From: Elysia chlorotica
Lineage: Eukaryota; Mollusca; Gastropoda; Plakobranchidae
DNA: 64,000 nucleotides
Reading direction: 5' to 3'
NCBI GenBank assembly: GCA_003991915.1
Contig: RQTK01000175.1
Location: 153,445-217,444 of the forward strand
Shown: positions 36,572 through 49,029 of the stretch, piece by piece
How the letters are laid out: each line of letters opens with the position of its first letter
Position numbering within the stretch: position 1 is the stretch's first letter
Notes under the pieces: model-generated
Database searches by the model: none
Told to the model about the DNA's origin: nothing
What the model saw: only the letters and a program-made list of their open reading frames with translations
Made by a program: the position numbers and the translations under genes

Positions 36572-37039
36572 TGTCACTGGGTGACATCGTGTGGTAACTC
36601 CCAATACTCTCCCAGCTTAGCCAAGTCGAGGGGGGAAAAAGAGTGGGGCGTCATGTAAAAACATGATATATGGAGGATAAGTATCTTAAAATAAAATCAG
36701 GATCCTAGCTGTTAATCACCGCAGCCTGGAGATCCAAGAGTCATCGGGAGACACCCAAATAACGTAGTTAAGAGGTATGTATGCTACAGTTCTGAAGGGA
36801 AAAATGCCTAAATCATTGTGAAAATAATACACAGGCCCACTAACAGACAAGCAACAACAACAACAACAACAAAAAAAAACAATAAAAAAAATCAAACGAA
36901 CAAACCAAAACAATGAACAAACAAGGGATAAAACACTGTACCTTCTTGGTTTTGTTTCAATGGAAATGCGCACCACCTCGCTGATCGGGATTCGAAACCA
37001 GAACCCCCTGAACAGATTGTTTTGGAGACTACGGACTGA

Positions 37040-37215
37040 GGTACATGGGGTGCCAAGCAGCTATACTCAGCGCTATGCGTTAACGAGACGGGGATGCTGG
37101 GTTCAAACCTTGCAGCTGATTCTATAGGAAACCTGGGGCACGTATATGCTGATGATACAGAGAATCAGTCATTTTTTAATTTCCCCGTAAGGGATCAATA
37201 AAGGATTGTCCTTCT
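37040..37215 (+). mobile_element. tRNA-like SINE candidate
   Basis: The A-box-like tgccaagcagctatactcag and B-box-like gctgggttcaaaccttgc are spaced as in a tRNA. They are followed by a short body and cccgtaagggatcaataaag, a common 3' end of retroposons. This is a different family from the GACGTTAAAC SINEs. Confidence 0.5.
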
Positions 37216-37479
37216 CTCTCTCTCCCCTCACACACACATGCGACAGGTTTCTCACGCTCGTACAACCCTTTTTATCGATCTCACGCACATCTACATAAGA
37301 ACACACAGTCGTACAGTCATTAAGCTGATTTCTTTGCACCAAGAAACTTTCGCCTTCATATAAGTCTTATAAAGTTCTAGATATTTTTTAAAGAAATTTC
37401 AATACAAATACGGGTCCCAAAATTTGTACTTGCCGGCTGCCGCTCAGAGATACAGATCAAAATGATCAGCTCGAGTCGT

Positions 37480-38254
37480 GTTATATCGTAAGAAAATAAT
37501 TATATTAGTTAACTCCCTTCTAAGTGAATTTTTTTTCCGTTATTATTTTCATTAAAGCAAAAAAAGGACAAAAAATGTTCAGTTTATATGCTATCCAAAT
37601 GTTGTCACGGAGAGACATTGGCCTCCTCTTAAGATAAAATTACTTTTCATTATCAAGATGGCACTAATCTTTGGGTAGAAAGAAACTGAAGAGTCGTGTA
37701 CAAAGAGTGAGAGGGATAGAGGCTGAAAGCTAGACAGGAGAGCTAGAGAGAGAGAGAGAAATATATAAAAAGAAAAAAAAAGAGAGAGAGAGAAAGAAAA
37801 GACGGAGATGAAGAGACAGAGAGACAGACAAACTGAGAGAATTAGTGAGATGAAAGAAAGAGAGAGAGGGACAGAGAGAAGGAGAGAGAGAGGCAGAGAG
37901 AGATAGAAAGAGAGAGAGAGAGACAGAGAGAGACAGAGAGAGAGATAAACCGTAGGCATAGAGATACATGTACTCATTTAATGTGCGGCGGCGGCAGGTC
38001 ATGTAGTATCGTAAGAAAAGAATTATACACATTTACTAGTTAACTCTCTTCTTTGTGTATTAACTTTTAAATATCATAGTGGCATTAATGTTTTGGTGGC
38101 CGTGGAAAGAAACCACAGAGACGTTCATAAAAAGTGAGAGGGATACAGATATTGAGGGGGGAAGAGAGAGAGAGAGAGACAGAGAGAGAGAGAGACAGAT
38201 ACATATTTTTTAAAGATAGAAAGAAGGAGATGGACGGAGGCAGACAGACCGAAA

Positions 38255-38297
<43 letters not shown>

Positions 38298-38817
38298 AAA
38301 GATCAGTCGCAGATCGTGTAGTACATGTATCGTATGAAAATAATTATACTAGTTAACTCCCTTCTTTGTGAATTTTTCGTATAATTATTTTCATTCAAGA
38401 AAGGAAAAACTGGTTAATCTTTAAATCTTCTACCATAGTGTCTAATGCTGTCCACGCGTTGTCGTCATGTGGGCAGAACGGACAGATATTGGTCACCTCT
38501 GCGGATAAAATTACGTGTACTTTGGATAATCTTGGTGGTATTTTTATGGAAAGGGAGAGGAGAGGAGAGGACAGAGTAAGAGGCGGCACAGTGAGAGAGA
38601 GAAAGAGACAGAGAGAGAGATAGAGGTGAGAAAAAGATAGAAAATGAAGAGACAGAGAGAGACAGACAGGGTGATCTAAGGAAAAAAGCGAGAAACGAGA
38701 GATTGAGGGTGGACAAAGAGAGAGACATAGAGAAAGAGAGAGATATAGAGAGAGAGAGAGAAAGAGAGAGAGGGAGAGGGAGAAATAGGGAGAGAACCAG
38801 AGGGAGAAAAGAGAGAG

Positions 38818-38878
<61 letters not shown>

Positions 38879-38945
38879 GTCCAAATTGTAGGATCCATCC
38901 TTCTAGTTCCAGACAGTGCAACCAGAGTAAGTGACATGAGTGCTA
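37480..38945. repeat. Triplicated GA-rich repeat unit
   Basis: Three tandem but diverged copies begin near 37480, 38005 and 38322. Each has atcgtaagaaaataattata-like, ttagttaactcccttct and gtgaatttttc blocks, then a long GA/GACA-rich part. The third copy ends with gtaggatccatccttctag, a block found again at about 46915. GA-rich ORFs here are spurious. Confidence 0.75.
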
Positions 38946-39339
38946 GTTAGGAACTTATAAGGATACCCGATTTTGTTTGTTTGTTGTTGTTGCTGCTTCT
39001 ATGGCCGCACGTAATGACTTACAATATAATAATTATCTTTGTTGTGAAAACCGTGCGAGAGAAAGCCTAGTTTCTTGAAAAGTTGAACGTCAAGAAACCA
39101 AACAAAGTAACTACCGAAACAAAACAACAACAAAGAAGAGGAGGGTCATAGCTAACATTTCAACGTAAAGCCCCAATGTGTGTCTGTCCTCAGCACAGAT
39201 CGATCTAGCAGCAGCAGAAGTGCCGCAGGTCTTGCGATTCACACAACAAATTGAACAATGACGGGATGTGACTGACATTATAACCAGGCCTCTTAGGCAA
39301 GGTCGCTCATTGGAAGTAAACTGCTGTTGTTGAGCGTCC

Positions 39340-39516
39340 ATCGTCATCACTATAATTGGGTTGGTGTCAGCTTAATGTGAGCGGCTGTGACAAGAGTGTG
39401 GCAGCACATAAAATTGTCAGACGTCAGTCTTGGGATCCGTCCACAATATTATCTATATAGTGCTAATGCAGGACGTTAAATAAACTCAACAACAAAAACA
39501 ACAACAACAACAACAG

Positions 39517-39549
<33 letters not shown>

Positions 39550-39550
39550 T
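39340..39550 (+). mobile_element. SINE copy with (CAA)n tail
   Basis: In this copy the family reads forwards: gtggcagcacataaaattgt, cagacgtcagtcttgggatc, ctatatagtgctaatgcagg, acgttaaataaactc, then a tail of CAA units to 39550. This fixes the 3' end of the family. A minus fragment of the same family follows at about 39555-39640. Confidence 0.8.
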
Positions 39551-39676
39551 CAGCACCATACAGGCTATAATGTGGACAGAACCCAAGACTGAAGTCTTAC
39601 AAAGCCCACTCAGAGACAGTGCCAGGTTACCATGATTATCAGGTTCGTAAGTCTGCTAGTACTCTAGGATACATGT

Positions 39677-39765
39677 ACTAGAGCTATGATTGAACGCCAG
39701 TGCATATTTCCCGCCCTATCGTCTTCGTTTTCGCTAGGGCCCCTCCACCGCAAGGCCTCTAGTCT
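39677..39765. repeat. Interspersed repeat family A, copy 3
   Basis: gagctatgattgaacgccag, tcgtcttcgttttcgctagg, gcccctccaccgcaaggcct: clear match to the core of copy 1 at 18.5 kb. Confidence 0.7.
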
Positions 39766-39919
39766 AAGGGACAAAGAGACCAGTAGTTGAGGCCCAGGGC
39801 AAGACAGGCAGACGGGCACAGGGAGACAGAGAGAGCGAGTGAGACAGAGAGACCCAGAAACTTCAAGAGAAGTCCTGCGAGAGAAGCCCTAGTTAACACT
39901 ACAGTGTTTGTGTACTCAC

Positions 39920-39974
39920 TCTCAGGCTGCGGGCTGATGCACGGATTTGAGTCGGCCAACGTCAGTTTGAAATG
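39920..39974 (-). CDS. KDM6A: KDM6A small exon, HFKLTLADSNPCISPQPE
   Basis: This exon is 55 bp, with acceptor gtctttcag and donor GAGA|gtgagt. It encodes HFKLTLADSNPCISPQPE plus the first base of an Ile codon completed by the exon at 34277-34405; human reads HFQLALVDCNPCTLSNAEI. It lies between two TPR helices. Confidence 0.94.
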
Positions 39975-40377
39975 CTGAAAGACGGGGAGAAAAAATAATA
40001 TTGACATTAGGGAAATTGTTGTTATCTTTAAGAAATGGTATAAAAAAAAAACAGTATTGTTATTGTGGTAGAAGTTATCGTAGTCCCAATAGAAATCCGA
40101 AATATGAACAAAATGTATTAACAAGTAGATTAAGAAGAATACATGTATGAATAAATAGTTTTGCTCATGGCTCATGTTTATCATAGCATTTTTAAAAAGT
40201 TGTAGTCGTTGTCAACATTGGTAAATCAGTTCTGATTTTTTCACATGCATTTTAACAATTATGAATTACAAAATCTATTGTTTCCCTAATGATTATTATG
40301 ATTATGTTGATGATGATTACTATTTTAATGATGCGATGAAGACGACAATGGATGAAACATCAACTCTCTTGCTGTCG

Positions 40378-40635
<258 letters not shown>

Positions 40636-40688
40636 ACCTCCTTAAAACAGATATTTAAACGATACATGTATCTATACCCCCCGCTGAC

Positions 40689-40809
40689 CTTCAAGCTGGT
40701 GTCATACTGCTTGAGCACCTTGAACATAAGCGCCAGACGCAGGTGGACCTCGGACGCCCGCTTGAAGCCCGGGTCGGCGTACAGGAGCTGCTGGAACACC
40801 TGGATCGCC
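40689..40809 (-). CDS. KDM6A: KDM6A exon, TPR ([20 protein letters not shown]), most upstream exon found
   Basis: This exon is 121 bp, with acceptor catgtgtccag and donor TTGAAG|gtcagc. It encodes [20 protein letters not shown] and [20 protein letters not shown]; human reads [20 protein letters not shown] and [20 protein letters not shown]. It begins with one G that completes a codon (W in human) from an upstream exon that should end in TG and encode an FLYGLGLVYF-like sequence. I could not find that exon to the right. The acceptor, its pyrimidine tract and a CTAAC branch-point-like motif come from the first unit of the 52-bp tandem array at 40817-41560. Confidence 0.96.
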
Positions 40810-40816
40810 CTGGACA

Positions 40817-41560
40817 CATGGGATGGAGAGAAGATAACGTTAGATAGGTAGTCTCAACTAAACCATACCATGGGATGGAGAGAAGATAACGTTAGATAGG
40901 TAGTCTCAACTAAACCATACCATGGGATGGAGAGAAGATAACGTTAGATAGGTAGTCTCAACTAAACCATACCATGGGATAGAGAGAAGACAACGTTAGA
41001 TAGGTAGTCTCAACTAAACCATACCATGGGATAGAGAGAAGATAACGTTAGATAGGTAGTCTCAACTAAACCATACCATGGGATAGAGAGAAGATAACGT
41101 TAGATAGGTAGTCTCAACTAAACCATACCATGGGATAGAGAGAAGATAACGTAAGATAGTCTCAACTAAACCATACCATGGGATAGAGAGAAGATAACGT
41201 TAGATAGGTAGTCTCAACTAAACCATACCATGGGATAGAGAGAAGATAACGTTAGATAGGTAGTCTCAACTAAACCATACCATGGGATAGAGAGAAGATA
41301 ACGTTAGATAGGTAGCCTCAACTAAACCATACCATGGGATAGAGAGAAGATAACGTTAGATAGGTAGCCTCAACTAAACCATACCATGGGATAGAGAGAA
41401 GATATAGGTAGTCTCAACTAAACCATACAATGGGATAGAGAGAAGATAACGTAAGATAGGTAGTCTCAACTAAACCATACCATGGGATAGAGAGAAGATA
41501 ACGTAAGATTACCATGGGATATAGAGAAGATAACGTAAGATAGGCAGTCTCAACTAAACC
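40817..41560. repeat. 52-bp tandem array (about 14 units) starting at a KDM6A acceptor
   Basis: The unit reads catgggatagagagaagata, acgttagataggtagtctca, actaaaccatac on the plus strand, spaced 52 bp at 40817, 40869, 40921, 40973 and so on, with a few shortened units. On the transcribed strand each unit contains CTAAC followed by a pyrimidine-rich tract (ttatcttctctctatccc). The unit nearest the exon supplies the branch-point-like motif and tract for the acceptor of exon 40689-40809. Confidence 0.93.
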
Positions 41561-41569
41561 ATACAGTGT

Positions 41570-42359
41570 CACTAAATAGAGTGGGTGGGTTTGGCATAAA
41601 GCCCGTGTATGTCATCAAAAAAGAAAGACAGTATCACTATCAATGCATAGTTGTAGTGTGTGAGCTTACTTTAGTATCACTGGTTATTGCACATCAAACT
41701 CGGCCGCTCTGTCAACAAAACCACTAATAGATTGTCAAGAAATAGCTAGAGTGGGTGTGTTTGGTATTGTTGCATAGAACCCTGGCATGTTCTCAATAAA
41801 GAAAAAAAATATCAGTAAGTGAGAATGACACCGTTATTACTATATTCATAGTCTCTTCAAGCCTCCTCTACAACGACACCACTTGGTATTCGGTGTAAAT
41901 ACTCTGAGCAAATCATTTTATGGATATTTTGAAAACGATAGGGGCCTTTGACACCCTTAGCTTCACAGACATACAGAAGGTCGGTACACATGCAGATACC
42001 CCATAATTTCAGGTTAGCCCTAGGATGAGATCGCCCAATACAAGTGCAGCTCTAAGAATTAAAAAACCGCATCGCTGGCAACATGTTCGATTCATTTAAC
42101 ATAGATGTCATTAACTTATAAAATGCTGTGTGAAAAAAATCTGTTGATAAATGGCGATTGCAAATGTAGTTGAGATAATGGCTCATTGCGGCCCAAATTG
42201 TTTAATTCGTTTGGTGATGTCTAGGAAACAATTCATGATTTGACAAAGATAAACGCTGAAAAAAAAAATACATGTACAGCGGAACTTTTATGGGATGTGA
42301 AGGGTGAGTAAGAGATCGAGAGACAGGGAGGGAAGATGGATTGATTAAGAAACGTAGAG

Positions 42360-42360
<1 letters not shown>
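41570..42360. other. No supported feature
   Basis: Unique AT-rich sequence, expected to be KDM6A intron. No minus-strand match to the missing FLYGLGLVYF-like exon. Confidence 0.5.
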
Positions 42361-42832
<472 letters not shown>

Positions 42833-42962
42833 CCTACGTGTAACAAGTCCCCCGACTGCTCTGTGCGTTGGCGGCGACCTGGAATTCCCCACGGCAGATC
42901 GATATTGATCAATCAGTGTCTGGCCAGGTACGCCGCGCCCCACAGCCCGTAGTAAAGCCTAC

Positions 42963-43070
42963 AGGTTGGACAGTGCCACGGTCTGCTGGCACAGCATTAC
43001 CGGATTTCTCCACCTGAAACAACAGCCCCAATCAATAGCCGCGTGCTGGTACATGTATGGTACCAGCACC
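42963..43070. repeat. Repeat pair, copy 1 (SINE-flanking)
   Basis: gtgccacggtctgctggcac, agcattaccgga and caatcaatagccgcgt recur, diverged, at 43353-43445, on the other side of the SINE at 43085-43345. The SINE may have inserted into, or been duplicated with, this older repeat. Confidence 0.55.
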
Positions 43071-43084
43071 TTCAAAGTCTGGCG

Positions 43085-43345
43085 AGTTGAGTTGAGTTGG
43101 TTGCTTAACATCCAACCTCAGCACTATAGGATTTGTTGTGGGTGGGCCCCTAGACTGACGTCTGACATTGTTATGCGCTGTCACACACGAAACAGGGCGG
43201 GGAGACACGGACTCCTGTCTCAGTCGATCACATGTACTACACCGAGCCAACCAGAAGGGGACGAAATTGTACAAATAATTGTTAAACAGATCGTCGGATT
43301 CGAACCGCGGACCTCCCATTCTACCACTTGAGCCAGTTGACTACA
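43085..43345 (-). mobile_element. tRNA-derived SINE, best-preserved copy
   Basis: On the minus strand: A-box-like TGGCTCAAGTGG (43324-43335), B box GGTTCGAATCC (43296-43306), then the body and the 3' end whose plus-strand form is gagttgagttggttgcttaa. In element sense it ends in a GGATGTTAAGCAACC-like block. About 260 bp in all, and the reference copy for the family in this window. Confidence 0.82.
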
Positions 43346-43352
43346 CCCCTCC

Positions 43353-43445
43353 AGATTGTGCACTGTCACGGGCTTCTCTGCTAGCACAGCGTTACCGAAG
43401 GTTCCCACCCGGAATAACAGACCCAATCAATAGCCGCGTATATCG
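43353..43445. repeat. Repeat pair, copy 2
   Basis: This is the diverged partner of 42963-43070 (tgctagcacagcgttaccga, caatcaatagccgcgta). No coding is supported; the following 43500-44126 shows nothing. Confidence 0.55.
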
Positions 43446-44126
43446 GCACTACTTTAAAGTCAACTGGAGGCCTGGCGTATAGCCAAAAAGTTCAGTTTCC
43501 AGGAATCTTTTCTCCTGTACACCTAGAACTAGTATGGCCTTGCTTTAGTCTGCATGCACCTCACCTCAATGTCAAATGTGTGTTCCTTTTCTGATATAGA
43601 AGGAGTGGTCTCTAACTATTTTCTGAGGGAAAATATTTTTGGAGCTCAATTCTTAATCGATGTGGTCCGGTTACAACCATGCCCAAATAAGACGTCGACG
43701 TAGTCATCATTCAGATGTCTCAACTTGTGCACCACGATCTAGAGCAATTTTCATACATGAAGAGAAGATACATATCAGCAACATGAACCACTCGCTTATC
43801 GGCGTTAAAATAACTATGTTTCAATCTGAATTACTACAACTAGTACAAGGCTGAGCGTTCATAACTGGGGCCATTTTTATCTCTGAGCTACAAGAAATAT
43901 TATACTTTTATATTTGTTTTGTCCCGTGACTATTTTTTATTTCATGCAGTTTTACACGCCATTGTGTTTCACAAAGAATTCCATATCGAGGAGTAATACA
44001 TTATTGTAACGGCAATCGCTGTAATTTTCTATAGGCCTAATAAATATTATGATTCGCATGAGTGAGTGGTTCTCTGATCAGCACATAGACTTGGCCTTCA
44101 AGATGTTGTTTTTGTGTGTTTGTTGC

Positions 44127-44203
44127 TGCTGCTGTTGTTGTTGTTGTTGTTGTTGTTGTTGCTGTTGTTGTTGTTGTTGTTGTTGTAGTTGTTGTTGTTG
44201 TTG
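44127..44203. repeat. (GTT)n microsatellite
   Basis: GTT units with GCT interruptions. Confidence 0.97.
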
Positions 44204-44740
44204 ATTAGAAAAGAAGATGTGGCAATCATGGATGGTTCAGAAAATAGATATTTGAAATGATTTAAGTACATTTCATGATTTGTAGAACATGTATTTATAG
44301 TTATACTATCGTTATAGCAAATGTAGTTGTATCGATTGTTTAATTTAAAATCTAAAATGTGCAGCATTTGAGATAAAAATGGGAATGTTGCCTCTTTCGA
44401 TCATAATTACTTCATATACATTTTAGTTACAAGTTATTGTCCAGGTTAATTGGCGACTGCTTGTGGCAGTCCCTAAAACTAATCATCCCCTTAAGCAATG
44501 TCATGATTTTAAAAAGTTCGATGAATGTTCAACCCTCTCGGAGAAAATCCTTGGAGAATCCCATGCGAAGACTGGAGCGAAGGCTGTTGAGACTCGAAGC
44601 TCGAACCTCCTACCTGTCAGTCCAATAGTGAATACACTACTTATCGAGTACACGTCGCACTGTTATCATTAACCGATACGACTGATCGCACACGACAGGC
44701 CAAGGCCAGCGAATGTAAATGCATTTCAATGATCTGTCTG

Positions 44741-44748
44741 TCTGTCTG

Positions 44749-44792
<44 letters not shown>

Positions 44793-44837
44793 ATCTATAT
44801 CTCTTTCTATCTATCTATCTATCCATCTATCTATCTA
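44741..44837. repeat. (CTGT)/(CT)/(CTAT) compound microsatellite
   Basis: Same composition and order as the tract at 30252-30420. Confidence 0.95.
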
Positions 44838-44952
44838 GGAAGAAAACAAGAAGGTAGGAACAAACAACGTGGCGATAGACAGGACAACTTTTTTTAAATT
44901 CAGATAGTTAAACCCTCCTATATTTTATTTAAATAGTTAAAACGGTCACAGG

Positions 44953-45120
44953 GTTGAGTTGGTTTAACGTCCAATATCAACACTATATATGCTTTCTTGT
45001 GGACGTGCCCCAAGACTAACGTCTGACAATTATATGTGCTGCCACACACGAGATAGGACATCGACCCAACCAGCTCGAACCAGGGACCTTTCGCGTCTGA
45101 AGCCGATTCTCTACCCCAGG
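44953..45120 (-). mobile_element. SINE fragment
   Basis: gggttgagttggtttaacgt, ccaatatcaacactatatat, gtgccccaagactaacgtct, gacaattatatgtgctgcca, followed by diverged head sequence and a C homopolymer block (45122-45167). Confidence 0.7.
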
Positions 45121-45167
45121 GCCCCCCCCCCCCCCCCCCCCCCCCCCCGCCACCCCCCCCCCCCCCC

Positions 45168-46640
45168 GAAAAAGGGTTGCAAAAAAGTAAAAGACACCAA
45201 GAGGTAAATATCCCTTCAACCCAGTTCCCACAACAGCCTAAATAATACATCGGATTCTTTCTTCACAGTGTATTTAACAAAGAGAAAGAAAAAACTAAGA
45301 AAGCAATTTGTTCACAGACATGCACGTTGCTTTGAGTAAAGTTCCACGGGAAGCCTAGAGCGGCAGACGGTTCAGTTCACAGAATACGAAACTCTATACC
45401 CCGTGGTTTAGCATGCCAGACGCCGGGTTTCCTAATACTTATAAGTTATTATGTCTCTGCCTTATTATCAAGCAAAATCCCCGAGAGACACCCACTTGTA
45501 ATTAGATATATATATAGCTTTTAAAACTGAACACGCCGATCACTGCCTGCATATATTCATGAGTTGTTTTTTTTTTTAATTTGTTCTATAAAAGGTATGG
45601 TGTGTGTTTGTGTGCGCGAGTGACGAGTGGGTGAGTGCATAATTATATCGTCTGGTTCTGGAGGGGCATTGCGGGTGTTTGTGTGTGGTGTGTGTGTGTA
45701 GGGGGGGGGGGGGGATACGGCCCGTAGAACTAACGGCAATTTAAAATGGCATGATCTTGTAGTGTTACCAGATTGTTTTTTTTTTATTTGTTTGTTTTGG
45801 GGGTTTATTTAAAGTACCCTGATAAGCACCATGGCGCTAAGTTAATTCAGTCTTTTTGTCTGTAAGTCTGTATGGCTGGGGTTTTTTTTGTTTTGATTGG
45901 GTTTTGGTTTTGTTTGGTTTTTCTGGTCTGTCTCTGGCTCTATTTCTGTCCTTTTCCCTTGTCGGTAAATAATAATGTCTCTTTATTTACCTGAATAAAA
46001 AATTAAACGATTATTTCCAAAGATTTCTCTTGAAGGAAGGAGTTCCCTAAACCATAAAAGTTTGTTTCGGTGGAATGGAAGACACACCACTTCGTACTAG
46101 GACTTAGACACAGGTATCTATTTTTCAATGCGATCTTGAGAGGTACAAATTCCACACACAAAAAAACCATCATTTCAGTCACCCCTCTCGGTATTGCTGT
46201 ACGCATCTTAAACGGAACAGAAAGTGATTTAGTGCAAGAAGAAGATTTCCCACGAAGAGCTAGTGCATATACAGCTAATGCAATCAAGTGCACACATGTT
46301 TGTAGACAAAAAGAAATATGTACTTTAAAAAACATTATTGAAGCAGCCGTTGCTCCTAGCTGATGGGTTACACACTCCATTGCAAAACTTGGTGTGGGAG
46401 AGTTTAGTTTCCTGCTCTCACCCCCAAAAGTGTTGTACTTTTTTTTTTACCCAAACAAAGAAAGAAAAAAAGGGGACACCTCGATAGCAATTCAATGGTA
46501 GTTGGAATGAGACCTTGACCTAATAATAATTCCTTTTACATGTACTTACTTTTTTTAATGCCGATCGCCTATTTAAACAAGGTTTCGGAAAATCAAAATG
46601 AAACTATAAATACAACAAGAGGGAGAGAAAGGGGGGAAGG
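45168..46640. other. No supported gene
   Basis: AT-rich sequence with short GT, G and T tracts. Overlapping ORFs on both strands at 46003-46380 (125 codons minus, 97 codons plus) are the longest non-repetitive ones, but I recognise no domain in either and neither has clear splice neighbours, so I leave them uncalled. Confidence 0.4.
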
Positions 46641-46990
46641 GGTTGGGTTGGTTTAACGTCCAACAGCAGCACTATATAGGGGGGGGGGGGNNNNCGAGGA
46701 GCGATAGGCGGGGGGGGGGGAGGGGGGGAGGAGGGTAGATAGACAGACATGCAAAGAAAGGGGATACAATTTGAGAGACAGTGAGACAGAGACAGACAGA
46801 TTTACAGACACGGAAACATACAGAGAGTATGGAGAGAGAAACAGACAGACATGCGGACAAAGATTTTAGAGAGAGGGGGGGGGAGACACCGACAGACATA
46901 GCGATTAAATTATAGGACCCATCCTTCTACATGTGGTACAGTGCAACCCACCCGGGCAAGGATGAGCATAGCAGTTAGTACCAAGTCTTG
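46640..46990. repeat. SINE stub, 4-base gap and copy of the GA-rich repeat end
   Basis: gttgggttggtttaacgtcc, aacagcagcactatatagg begins a SINE copy that runs into G homopolymers and a gap of 4 N (46691-46694). GA/GACA-rich sequence then ends with ggacccatccttctacatgt, the same block as at 38890-38910. The junction is assembly-uncertain. Confidence 0.65.
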
Positions 46991-47292
46991 AGGCCCAATC
47001 GATGGTCAAGCCTGGCCACTGACACCGGCTTCCCTCAGCCTTGGCTTTTAGTGACCCCTGGATTAGTAGTGACCAGTGCACTGTTCTACAGTGTATACAT
47101 TACGATCGGCTTTTGTTGAACAGACACAAGCATGGGAGGCGATAGACTGAACAATACAGTACATGTGTTATGGATCTCAATAAAACTGAAACTTAAAAGG
47201 AAATAATTACATGTGCCTATTTAACGCCTTCTGGTCCTACACTCTTGTAGAAAAAAAATAGATGCTTGCTATCCACAAGACGGTAAGGTCTT

Positions 47293-47385
47293 GGCTAGAG
47301 TTATGACTGGACGCCTTAACACATTCCTCAACTTAACGTCTTCGTTTTGCTACGGGTCCCGTTATATGGGAAGTCTTCCTCTTTG
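47293..47385. repeat. Interspersed repeat family A, copy 4
   Basis: gctagagttatgactggacg, aacgtcttcgttttgctacg: diverged copy of the core at 18.5 kb. The flanking 46995-47292 and 47386-47787 show nothing else. Confidence 0.5.
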
Positions 47386-47787
47386 TTTCTCAGTGTGGAA
47401 TTGGAAATATCTTTCTCTATAGAGAGAGAGAGGGAGAGCGGTTTTCCTTCTATCTGGGTTTAACGTCTCCTAGGTTTCCCTGACGGATCCTATACGACAA
47501 CAAGGGAATGAGGAAAAGGGTGGGGAACTCCTTTATGACGAGCCAGTAGCCGGGCCAACGTTCGCTCGTTCATCTTTCGTGTGGCTGGTCAGGCATTCGG
47601 TGGTCCATTATGTTGGCTCAAGGTCTGGCCGGATCGATCGCCGTACTACAGTGATGGTGTGATGGTGGTCTCGGTAAAATTACAGTTAATACGGAAAGAG
47701 AAGGATGGTGGAAGAGGAACATAAAGGGGACAGAGAGGGTGGGGGATATAGAGAGGGAGAGACAGACATGCATGGGAAATATTGAGG

Positions 47788-48054
47788 GAGACGAAGATAG
47801 AGAGAGAGAGAAAGAGAGCGAGAGAGAGAGACAGTGAGAGGGTTTGATGGAGAAAATGGCAGAGATGGAGTGGCTATAGGGAAGAGAAGAGGCCAGAAAG
47901 AAAGAAAGAGTGAGAGAGAGAGAGAGAGANNNNNNNNNNNNNNNNNNNNNNNNNNNNNNNNNNNNNNNNNNNNNNNNNNNNNNNNNNNNNNNNNNNNNNN
48001 NNNNNNNNNNNNNNNNNNNNNNNNNNNNNNNNNNNNNNNNNNNNNNNNNNNNNN

Positions 48055-48107
<53 letters not shown>
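47788..48107. repeat. (GA)n/(GACA)n tract with a 125-base assembly gap
   Basis: The GA tract enters and leaves a run of N (47930-48054), so the true length is unknown. It ends in (CAGA)n. Confidence 0.95.
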
Positions 48108-48110
<3 letters not shown>

Positions 48111-48659
48111 AAGACGCTACTTGTGGAAAAAAGTGGGGAGGGGAGCAGAATGGAGAGGTAGCACATTTACGTTGGCAAAGTGGATAGGCACAAAAGGCGA
48201 ATGGTGTCGGAAAACTGCGAGTTTCAGCTGTCTAGTCGTCTTACTTGATGGTCTGAAACCATACCTAGACTTTAGACTATCTGTCCTACTGAGGCTAATA
48301 TATACCAATTTTTTAATTAATACGACCATGGTTCAAGAATCACATAATGAGCCGAAGTAATAAACTAACTATACAAAATACGTTCATTATTAGTTAATGT
48401 ATGCCGCGAGTTCAGGAAAACTATGACATATATCTTGAAATAACGACCTAAAACTGACAGTAGTGTGACTCGGTGCGCTGGCTGCCACGTCAGTCTGTAC
48501 AAGACTACAACTGTATGTACTTTCACTGTACATGCAAATCAGTCGCTCGCGTGGCAGAGGAGTAATGAGTTTATGTTTATGTCTGCGTTTGTCCCCCTCT
48601 CTCGTACCCTCTCTCATTCTAACCCCCCCCCCCCTTTCTCTGTGTTTGTTTGTCTCTGT

Positions 48660-48845
<186 letters not shown>

Positions 48846-49029
48846 AAATGTTTGCACTAATAATATAAATGAATTGTATCTGTCCGCTGTTCACTTGACC
48901 CATTTAATATGACTGAATCCATTCAAATGATATGTAAGCCTACTTCTTTATCACTCACCCGCATCACCGCCATTTTACACGCCCCCCCCCCCTCCCCCCC
49001 AAAAAAGAGACAAAACAAAAACAGCTTTA

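Noticed and set aside
38395-38937. ORFs of repeated Ser-Leu or Glu-Arg over GA/CT tracts (also near 15.4, 30.3, 40.4, 42.4 and 48.6 kb)
   Set aside because: They are translations of dinucleotide or trinucleotide repeats with no unique flanking protein sequence.
40817-41560. CRISPR-like regular repeats
   Set aside because: The 52-bp units are contiguous, without unique spacers, and the context is an animal gene; it is a minisatellite. The same holds for the 118-bp and 43-bp arrays.
42836-42990. Possible missing KDM6A exon (minus frame LYYGLWGAAYLARH)
   Set aside because: It is weakly similar to the expected FLYGLGLVYF segment, but a stop follows at once, there is no donor leaving TG|gt, and part of it belongs to a repeat also found at 43353-43445.
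46003-46380. Overlapping 125- and 97-codon ORFs on opposite strands
   Set aside because: No recognisable motifs, no splice context, and neither frame has convincing composition. Left uncalled.
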